Positions 58,645 through 64,000 of a stretch of 64,000 nt of DNA are shown here, one piece after another (position 1 is the first letter of the stretch; the number at the start of each line of letters is the position of its first letter). Below the pieces are notes generated by a model. That model saw only the letters and a list, made by a program, of their open reading frames with translations. It made no database searches and was not told the DNA's origin. The stretch lies in assembly GCA_018902545.1 (NCBI GenBank), contig JAHIQM010000015.1, forward strand, positions 1 through 64,000, read 5' to 3'. Position numbers and translations under genes: made by a program. This stretch comes from Pseudomonadota bacterium (GTDB lineage Bacteria > Desulfobacterota > Desulfovibrionia > Desulfovibrionales > Desulfomicrobiaceae).

Positions 58645-59229
58645 ATGGTGACAATATTCTGGCTCGCGATCAGCTACCTTCTGGGGGCCATGCCCTTCGG
58701 ACTTCTGATCTCCAAAACCTGCTGCGGCATCGACCCGCGCGAACAGGGCAGCGGCAACATCGGGGCCACCAATGTCGCCCGCATCTGCGGCACCAAATAC
58801 GGGGCCCTGACCCTGACCCTGGACATGCTCAAGGGCTTTGTGCCCGTGGCTTTGGCCACGAGTTTCTCGGATTCCTATTTTTTCCTGACCCTGGTCGCGC
58901 TGGCTGCGGTCTGTGGGCACATGTTCTCCGTGTTCCTGCACGGCAAGGGCGGCAAGGGCGTAGCGACCTGGGTCGGAGCCTTCGTGGCCATCTCCACCTC
59001 CGGCACCATCATCTGCGCCCTCGGCTTTCTGGCGGCCCTGTACTTCTACAATTTCGTGTCCCTGGCCTCCCTGGTCATGGTCGCACTGATGCCTCTGGTC
59101 CTGCTCTTCCAGGGCCTGTACGCGGCCATTCCCCTGGCCCTGGTACTGATGGGACTCGTCTTCTGGAAGCATTCGGAAAACATCCAGCGCCTCATGGCCG
59201 GTGAAGAGCACCCCTGGAAGAAGAAGTAG
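58645..59229 (+). CDS. plsY: Acyl-phosphate:glycerol-3-phosphate acyltransferase
   Basis: The 194-residue inner-membrane enzyme transfers an acyl group from acyl-phosphate to glycerol-3-phosphate. It shows the PlsY loops LLGAMPFGLLISKTCCGIDP, REQGSGNIGATNVARICGTK and FLHGKGGKGVATWVGAFVA, with five to six hydrophobic helices. CAAGGAG lies seven bases before the start. Its substrate maker gpsA is in the window on the other strand. Confidence 0.95.
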   Translation: MVTIFWLAISYLLGAMPFGLLISKTCCGIDPREQGSGNIGATNVARICGTKYGALTLTLDMLKGFVPVALATSFSDSYFFLTLVALAAVCGHMFSVFLHGKGGKGVATWVGAFVAISTSGTIICALGFLAALYFYNFVSLASLVMVALMPLVLLFQGLYAAIPLALVLMGLVFWKHSENIQRLMAGEEHPWKKK

Positions 59230-59247
59230 CCTGATTCTTCATTTCAA

Positions 59248-59291
59248 CGCGAAAAGCGCGGAAACCTTAGGGGGTTTTCGCGCTTTTCGCG
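59248..59291. terminator. Long hairpin between convergent plsY and hflX
   Basis: CGCGAAAAGCGCGGAAACC pairs with GGTTTTCGCGCTTTTCGCG over 19 bp (one G-T pair) with a 6-nt loop. There is no long T-run on either side, so it may be a terminator/RNA-stabilising structure serving both strands. Confidence 0.65.
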
Positions 59292-59339
59292 TTCGGGGAA
59301 GATGCCTGGAGGGGCGAAGGGTTCGTGCCGGACCAAGCG

Positions 59340-60962
59340 TCACAGCAATGACTTGATGCGCTCCACCAGATGGGCCAGCGACGGGCGCTCGATTGCGGAG
59401 ATGAAGACGGCCTCGGGATGGACAAAGGCCAGGGCCTCGCGAGTTTCATCAGAGATGCGGTCGATCTTGTTCAGGGCCAGAATGCGGGGGATGGCGTCGA
59501 TGGACAGGTCGCGCAGGATGGACTCCACGGCATCTACCTGAGCCTCCATTTCCGGATGGGAGGCGTCGGCCACATGCACCAGCACGTCCGCGCCCTCAAG
59601 CTCCTCCAGGGTGGCCATGAAGGCCTCGCGCAGGTCGGCCGGCAAATGGCGGATGAATCCCACGGTGTCGGTCAGGATGATCTCGCGGTCCTCGGGAAAG
59701 CGCAGGCGGCGGCTGGTGGGGTCGAGGGTGGCAAAGAGCTTGTTCTCAGCCAAAACCTCGCTCTTGGTCAGTGTGTTCAAAAGCGTGGATTTGCCCGCGT
59801 TGGTGTACCCGACCAGGGACACCACCGGCAGACCGGCCTTGTCGCGGCGGCTGCGCGTGGATTTGCGGTGCTTGCGCACGCTTAAAAGTTCCGTCTTGAT
59901 CTGGGCGATGCGCTCCCGGATCTTGCGGCGATCCATCTCCAGACGCGTCTCACCGGGGCCGCGACCGCCGATGCCGCCGGTCAGACGGCTGAGGGCTCGG
60001 TTCTGGCCCACCAGGCGCGGCATCATGTACTTGAGCTGGGCCATCTCGACCTGGAGCTTGCCTTCCCGGGTCTGAGCGTGCTGAGCGAAAATATCGAGAA
60101 TGAGCTGCGTGCGGTCCAGCACCTTGCGCTCGGTGATCTGGCTCAGGTTGCGCTGCTGTGTGGGGGTCAGCTCCTGATCGAAAACCAGGGTCGCCGCGTT
60201 CTTCTGCAGGGCCAGAACCTCCAGTTCGGCAAGCTTGCCCCGTCCGAGGATGAGTTTGGGATTGACCCGGGTGACCCGTTGCACGACCTGACCGACCACA
60301 TCGAGCCCCGCCGTGGCCGCAAGTTCCGCAAGTTCCGCCAGGGATCGCTCCTGAACGCCCTTGGACTCCGAAGCCACGCTGACCAGAATGGCCGACCCCT
60401 CGCGGGCGGCAGTGGCCACGCTCTGGCCCGTACGCGCCAGTTCGTCTTCAAGGGCCTTGGCGTTGGCCCCGAAATCAAAATCCACTTCATCCCAGATCAT
60501 GGCCGGATGCACCTGATACGGCAGCTCGTCGGCATTGGGGGGCAGGATGTGAGCGATCTGGCAGGTGCGCGGCCCCCCTTCGGAGGACACGGTCAGCACG
60601 CAGACCGCGTCCAGGCGCAGAAAGACCATGTCCATGAGGTCTTCTTGGGTCAGCAGCGCCGAATCAAGATGGGTGTGCAGCAGACGCAGGCCTGAAAGGC
60701 GTGAATCGGCCTGACGGTGACGTGAAAGTTCGGGGATCAGGATGCCGTCCTGCTCGCCGACGATGACCATGACCGGTACGCCCTTGCGGTTGATGAGCAC
60801 GCCGATCTGACGACCGACACCCCGGCTGAGCAGGGTCAGTTCCCGGGCCTGGTCGGGAGAAAACCCGCCCTGATCCGGAAAACGCCTGTTGTAGAGGCGG
60901 GAAATGGCCGTGACCTGGCTGGGCTTTAAGCCTGTCAGATTGCCGAGAGGTTTGGATGCTAT
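59340..60962 (-). CDS. hflX: HflX-type ribosome-associated GTPase, probably starting at AUA
   Basis: The 540-residue protein has the N-terminal HflX domain and a central glycine-rich GGIGGRGPGETRLEMDRRKI. The GTPase domain has G1 VVSLVGYTNAGKSTLLNTLT, G3 LTDTVGFIRHLP and G4 LALNKIDRIS. HflX rescues or splits stalled ribosomes and hibernating 70S particles. The first in-frame GTG is at 60800, but 54 upstream codons reading GNLTGLKPSQVTAISRLYNR and onwards are clearly conserved HflX sequence. In that region the only good initiation context is an ATA at 60962-60960, with GGAG seven bases upstream; no ATG/GTG/TTG is available. It lies 43 bp after the purH half. Confidence 0.88.
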   Translation of the reverse strand: MASKPLGNLTGLKPSQVTAISRLYNRRFPDQGGFSPDQARELTLLSRGVGRQIGVLINRKGVPVMVIVGEQDGILIPELSRHRQADSRLSGLRLLHTHLDSALLTQEDLMDMVFLRLDAVCVLTVSSEGGPRTCQIAHILPPNADELPYQVHPAMIWDEVDFDFGANAKALEDELARTGQSVATAAREGSAILVSVASESKGVQERSLAELAELAATAGLDVVGQVVQRVTRVNPKLILGRGKLAELEVLALQKNAATLVFDQELTPTQQRNLSQITERKVLDRTQLILDIFAQHAQTREGKLQVEMAQLKYMMPRLVGQNRALSRLTGGIGGRGPGETRLEMDRRKIRERIAQIKTELLSVRKHRKSTRSRRDKAGLPVVSLVGYTNAGKSTLLNTLTKSEVLAENKLFATLDPTSRRLRFPEDREIILTDTVGFIRHLPADLREAFMATLEELEGADVLVHVADASHPEMEAQVDAVESILRDLSIDAIPRILALNKIDRISDETREALAFVHPEAVFISAIERPSLAHLVERIKSLL

Positions 60963-61005
60963 GGTTTCTCTCCGTTGCCGGTGTGCGCCGGCCAGGCCGC
61001 TCCGG

Positions 61006-61599
61006 TCAGGAGCGGCTCAGGTACTCGGTGATCATGCGGTCGTATTCGGAAGTCAGGGCAAAGGTCGCCACGGCCATGCGCTTGCGAAAGGCCAGGGAAA
61101 GAGAGCCGCCGTTGTCCCGCATCTCCTGCACGCATTCGGCGTAATAGGAGGGATCGGGAATGACAGCCACGGAATGGAAGTTCTTGGCCGAAGCCCGCAG
61201 CATGGTCGGCCCGCCGATGTCTATCTGCTCCACGGCCTGCTTGTCTTCCAGGGTCTGACGCACGGCTTCGGCGAAGTTGTAGAGATTGACGCAGACAAGA
61301 TCGAACGGAGTAAGGCGCAGGTCTTTGAGGGTCCGCATGTGGGCGGAATCGTCCTTGTCCGCCAAAATTCCGGCGTGCACGTGCGGGTGCAGGGTCTTGA
61401 CCCGGCCGCCCAGAATTTCCGGAAATCCGGTCACGTCGCTGACGGAACGGACTTTGAGTCCCGCCTGAACGAGCTTCTTGCGCGTGCCTCCGGTAGAAAC
61501 CAGCTCCACCCCCTGCTCCTGCAGAAAGCGGGCAAAATCATCAAGTCCTGATTTATCTGTAACGCTCAGGATGGCCCGGCGAATCGGCAACATGTTCAT
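61006..61599 (-). CDS. purH: IMP cyclohydrolase as a stand-alone protein (PurH N-terminal half)
   Basis: The 197-residue product equals the N-terminal MGS-fold domain of PurH: RRAILSVTDKSGLDDFARFL, LVSTGGTRKKLVQAGLKVRS, DVTGFPEILGGRVKTLHPHV, VNLYNFAEAVRQTLEDK and EQIDIGGPTMLRASAKNFHS. It closes FAICAR to IMP. AGGGGAG lies five bases before the ATG at 61599. The transformylase half is at 55179-56453 on the opposite strand. A small hairpin overlaps the stop and leads into hflX. Confidence 0.94.
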   Translation of the reverse strand: MNMLPIRRAILSVTDKSGLDDFARFLQEQGVELVSTGGTRKKLVQAGLKVRSVSDVTGFPEILGGRVKTLHPHVHAGILADKDDSAHMRTLKDLRLTPFDLVCVNLYNFAEAVRQTLEDKQAVEQIDIGGPTMLRASAKNFHSVAVIPDPSYYAECVQEMRDNGGSLSLAFRKRMAVATFALTSEYDRMITEYLSRS

Positions 61600-61728
61600 G
61601 GTGTCTCCCCTCTCAAAAGAATGTTCGCCGTGCACTGCCAGCTTTGACCGCAATATGCAATAACACAGGCAGGCCGGTCCCCGGATGTCCGGGGCCGACC
61701 TGTCGCAAGGAGGGGAACGAAGACCGTT

Positions 61729-62286
61729 CTAGAGCTGGGCCAGAAGTTCGGTGGCCGAGGCGTTGGCGGGGTCCATCTCCAGCAGCGTGCGCAGATGCGC
61801 CTTGGCTTCGTCCGTGCGGCCGCAGGTCGCCAGGCATCCGCTCAGGGCGTAGCGGACTTCGCTCTTGCCGGGGCTCAGCTCAAGATACTGGGCCAGAGGG
61901 GCGATGGCTTCGGCCGTGCGCCCAAGCACATGCGAGACCTGCACCAGCCCGAAAAGGGCGACAATGTTCTCGGGATTGATGGCCAGCGCCTTCATGTACA
62001 GTTCAAAAGCCTTGGTTTCCTGGCCCTGCTGGGCGCTGACCAGGGCGATTCCGACCATGGACTTGTCCGACGAGGCGATGTCGTCGGCCTTCTGGTACAT
62101 GGCCAGGGCCTGATTCAGGTCCCCGCGCTGCACGGCGATGGTCGCCAGCCCCAGGTAGGGGTCGGGATGAACGCCGTTGCTGCTGGCGGCTTTCTGGTAA
62201 TAGCTCTCAGCCTTGTCCAGTTCACCCATAAAAAGATAACATTCGCCAAGTTCCTTGTTGATTTCATAATCCAGATGCGAACTCAT
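61729..62286 (-). CDS. TPR-repeat protein
   Basis: The 185-residue soluble protein consists of about five tetratricopeptide repeats, for example NKELGECYLFMGELDKAESY, PDPYLGLATIAVQRGDLNQA, AFELYMKALAINPENIVALF and EVRYALSGCLATCGRTDEAK. TPR proteins are interaction scaffolds; no partner is evident. GGAGGAGG precedes the ATG at 62286. It is the first gene of the minus-strand group running into the purH half and hflX, and is divergent from the flagellar genes. A GC-rich hairpin lies in the gap after it (about 61668-61705). Confidence 0.85.
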   Translation of the reverse strand: MSSHLDYEINKELGECYLFMGELDKAESYYQKAASSNGVHPDPYLGLATIAVQRGDLNQALAMYQKADDIASSDKSMVGIALVSAQQGQETKAFELYMKALAINPENIVALFGLVQVSHVLGRTAEAIAPLAQYLELSPGKSEVRYALSGCLATCGRTDEAKAHLRTLLEMDPANASATELLAQL

Positions 62287-62448
62287 GGTTCCTCCTCCTT
62301 GTCGGCAGATCTCGTGTACGTTGACTCTCTGCCAGCGACTTAGCAACTTCGATGCCACAGCGCGCATTGACTCATGAAATTCTCTCTCACCCTCCGCACT
62401 ACCCTGCCAAGAACCTGATTTTAAATATCTTATCGGATTTTGCTCAAT

Positions 62449-62465
62449 CTGGAATGGTCATTGCA
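62449..62465 (+). promoter_or_regulatory. Sigma-54-type promoter upstream of flgB
   Basis: CTGGAATGGTCATTGCA contains the -24 GG and -12 GC elements exactly 12 bp apart, with most of the consensus TGGCAC-N5-TTGC (the CAC is AAT here). It lies about 75 bp before flgB. Flagellar basal-body operons of Desulfovibrionales are sigma-54 dependent, which supports the assignment. The rest of the 62287-62538 gap shows nothing else. Confidence 0.65.
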
Positions 62466-62538
62466 ATCCTGTCGTCGTCAGCATCCCGGCTCAGTCTCGT
62501 ACAGAACAACAAACGCCGGTACGACAAGGGGTTATCGA

Positions 62539-62949
62539 ATGAAAAGCATGTTTCCAGATCACATCGATCTGACGGCCAAGGTCATGGATTTCCAGCTTCA
62601 GCGTCAAAACATCGTCAGCGCCAACCTGGCGAACATCAATACGCCCGGCTACAAGGCGCGCACCCTGGAGTTCGAAAAGGATCTGCAGGCCGCCCTCGGT
62701 CTTTCCGAGGCCGGGGCAGTGGCCCGCACCCATCCTGACCATTTCCCCCTCGCCTTTTCCGGCGACCAGACCGAGGCCAGCGTAGCCCGTTCCCTGACGC
62801 CCAGGGTCATCCAGGGCGTGGACAACGTGGACCTCGATGCGGAAATGGCGGCCATGGCTAAAAACAACCTGTTCTACAACACGCTTGCCACGATCATGCA
62901 GAAAAATTTTTCCGGAATGAAGCAACTCATCGCTGACGGAGGCAAATAA
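62539..62949 (+). CDS. flgB: Flagellar basal-body rod protein FlgB
   Basis: The 136-residue rod protein has VMDFQLQRQNIVSANLANIN followed by TPGYKARTLEF, the conserved rod/hook N-terminal motif. The C-terminal part FYNTLATIMQKNFSGMKQLI completes the helical pair. It forms the proximal rod in the periplasm. AAGGGG precedes the ATG at 62539. The TAA overlaps the flgC start (TAATG). Confidence 0.95.
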   Translation: MKSMFPDHIDLTAKVMDFQLQRQNIVSANLANINTPGYKARTLEFEKDLQAALGLSEAGAVARTHPDHFPLAFSGDQTEASVARSLTPRVIQGVDNVDLDAEMAAMAKNNLFYNTLATIMQKNFSGMKQLIADGGK

Positions 62950-63386
62950 TGGACTTCATGACCGCCATCGATATCGGGGCGTCAGCGCTCAAGGCCGAAC
63001 GCACCCATTTGAACGTCATCTCCATGAATCTGGCCAACGCCAAGACGACCAGAACCGTGGATGGGGGCCCTTACCGCCGCAAGGAAGTCATCTTCAAGGA
63101 AACCGAAGTGCAGAGCCCCTTTTCCAAGGCCATGAACTCGGCCCTGGACCAGGAGGTCAAGGGAGTGCGGGTCGAATCCGTCCAGAACGACCGGCGCCCG
63201 CTCAAGCAGGTCTACGAGCCCGGCCATCCCGACGCCAACGAAGAGGGCTATGTCAGCTATCCGGACATCAACGTGGTGGAGGAGATGACCAACATGCTTC
63301 AGGCCATGCGCGCCTATGAGGCCAACGTCTCGACCATCACCACGTCCAAGAGCATGTATTCCAAGGCGCTTGAGATAGGCCGCTAG
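62949..63386 (+). CDS. flgC: Flagellar basal-body rod protein FlgC
   Basis: The 145-residue rod protein has SALKAERTHLNVISMNLANA, then TTRTVDGGPYRRKEVIF, DPGHPDANEEGYVSYPDINV-like sequence (here EPGHPDANEEGYVSYPDINV) and a C-terminal TNMLQAMRAYEANVSTITTS. These are the FlgC hallmarks. Its start is coupled to flgB by one base, and its stop lies in a short tandem repeat. Confidence 0.96.
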   Translation: MDFMTAIDIGASALKAERTHLNVISMNLANAKTTRTVDGGPYRRKEVIFKETEVQSPFSKAMNSALDQEVKGVRVESVQNDRRPLKQVYEPGHPDANEEGYVSYPDINVVEEMTNMLQAMRAYEANVSTITTSKSMYSKALEIGR

Positions 63387-63413
63387 GCCGGGCCGCTAGG
63401 CCGGGCCGCTAGG
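63378..63413 (+). repeat. 13-bp tandem repeat (2.8 copies) with three staggered TAG codons
   Basis: GGCCGCTAGGCCG occurs at 63378, 63391 and (truncated) 63404. The period of 13 places TAG at 63384, 63397 and 63410, i.e. in all three reading frames. The first is the flgC stop. Confidence 0.85.
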
Positions 63414-63453
63414 ACGCTGTACTGAACATAAAAGACTGACAAGGAGACATTCC

Positions 63454-63777
63454 ATGGCGGTATCACCCTTGGCCATCAAGGCCTACTCTGCGGCAAGCGA
63501 GCTTTTGAACAATCCCAAAAGTCTCGACGGCAAAGGCAACTCCACCAAGGAAGCGACCCAATCCTTTGCCGCGACCATTGAAGAGTCGTTGTCCAAGGTC
63601 AACGAGATGCAGGCGGAAAAATCGCGCATGATCGAGGAATTCGCATCGGGTAAAAACCAGAACGTGCATGAACTCATGATCACTCTGCAGAAAACTGGAC
63701 TGGCCATGGACATGACCTCTGCGGTCCGCAACAAGGTCATGCAGGCATACCAGGAAATAATGCGCATCCAGTTCTAG
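63454..63777 (+). CDS. fliE: Flagellar hook-basal body complex protein FliE
   Basis: The 107-residue rod adaptor between MS-ring and rod has the expected small size. Its C-terminal part NVHELMITLQKTGLAMDMTS then AVRNKVMQAYQEIMRIQF is the FliE signature. AGGAG lies eight bases before the ATG. The order flgB-flgC-fliE-fliF is the standard one. Confidence 0.95.
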   Translation: MAVSPLAIKAYSAASELLNNPKSLDGKGNSTKEATQSFAATIEESLSKVNEMQAEKSRMIEEFASGKNQNVHELMITLQKTGLAMDMTSAVRNKVMQAYQEIMRIQF

Positions 63778-63807
63778 TTCTGACTTCATTACACGCGAGG
63801 ATTCACC

Positions 63808-64000
63808 ATGCCCCCCTTTCTGCAAAACACTCTGGCCAAGGCCACGGACTTCTGGGTCGACAAATCACTGGCCCAGCGCATCCTCCTCGGAGGCCTGCTT
63901 TTTTCGCTCTTCATCGCGTTCTTCGGCATGATCTTCTGGATGAACAAGGTCGACTACCGTGTCCTCTACAGCCAACTCTACCAAGAAGACGCGTCCAGCG
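63808..64000 (+). CDS. fliF: Flagellar MS-ring protein FliF (N-terminal part, cut by window end)
   Basis: From the ATG at 63808, the visible 64 residues begin MPPFLQNTLAKATDFWVDKS. They contain the first transmembrane helix (ILLGGLLFSLFIAFFGMIFW) and then VDYRVLYSQLYQEDAS, matching the FliF start (YxxLYSNLSxxDA). The remaining part lies beyond the window. It follows fliE directly. Confidence 0.9.
   Translation, partial: MPPFLQNTLAKATDFWVDKSLAQRILLGGLLFSLFIAFFGMIFWMNKVDYRVLYSQLYQEDASS

Noticed and set aside
61668-61705. Rho-independent terminator after the TPR gene
   Set aside because: A GC-rich hairpin exists, but pairing is imperfect and no T-run follows in the direction of transcription.

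Overview
The window comes from a Desulfomicrobium-like sulfate-reducing bacterium (Desulfovibrionales). The best evidence is the small tetraheme cytochrome c3 at 34795-35223. Its mature N-terminus ([10 protein letters not shown]) and its heme-motif pattern (CxxCH, CxxxxCH, CxxCH, CxxCH) closely resemble the c3 of Desulfomicrobium as I remember it. Supporting signs are the siroheme-decarboxylase (Ahb) heme route, the futalosine menaquinone genes, a 4Fe-4S ferredoxin, an aldehyde:ferredoxin oxidoreductase tail and high GC. Most of the window is densely packed chromosomal housekeeping DNA.

Layout. 1-3300: the end of an AOR-type gene, ribF with a CLC chloride channel, and tRNA-Leu(CAG). 3300-6110: a decayed accessory island holding remnants of a Fic protein, a type I restriction methylase (hsdM) and a periplasmic solute-binding protein around one intact ORF6N/PLD-like gene. 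6113-10131: a DUF190 + four-CBS protein, a MotB-MotA pair in reversed order, a ferredoxin and an unknown six-helix membrane protein. 10370-22334 (all minus strand): a helicase-exonuclease, an NtrC-type two-component pair, pgi, an aspartate aminotransferase, an HDOD protein, a PilB/GspE-type ATPase and a PilZ protein. 22470-29613 (minus): a translation operon read as tRNA-Val, thrS, infC (AUU start), rpmI, rplT, pheS, pheT, merR. 29844-31784: an RsbU/RsbW-like partner-switch pair and yjbQ. 31786-35223: gpsA, ahbB, hemL and cytochrome c3. 35408-37150: an unusual acidic protein with an internal 96-residue duplication.

37321-44547 is a menaquinone cluster: a small protein, ubiE/menG, a nucleotide-sugar dehydrogenase, mqnB, mqnD, a polyprenyl diphosphate synthase and an HDOD-PAS-GGDEF protein. 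The mqnB-mqnD-prenyl synthase genes overlap by 4 nt, so ring, side chain and methylation steps are probably co-expressed. 44576-47557 is a long purL. A 160-bp inverted-repeat structure carrying a bidirectional terminator separates it from a convergent minus-strand run: purA, holB, serB, fxsA, ubiD-family decarboxylase, pyk. 55179-59229 runs forward with the AICAR-transformylase half of PurH, an RNB exonuclease and plsY. 59340-62286 runs backward with a TPR protein, the IMP-cyclohydrolase half of PurH, and hflX, whose only good start is a non-canonical AUA. From 62449 a sigma-54-type promoter leads into flgB, flgC, fliE and the start of fliF, which runs off the end.

The most notable observations are the gene graveyard at 3300-6110, the split purH with its halves on opposite strands, AUU/AUA initiation for infC and hflX, the duplicated acidic protein, the DUF190-CBS fusion, and the sugar dehydrogenase inside the menaquinone cluster. 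I did not find a convincing wholly new defence or biosynthetic system. Coordinates of starts were chosen from Shine-Dalgarno spacing and family length; family assignments come from motif recognition without database searches.
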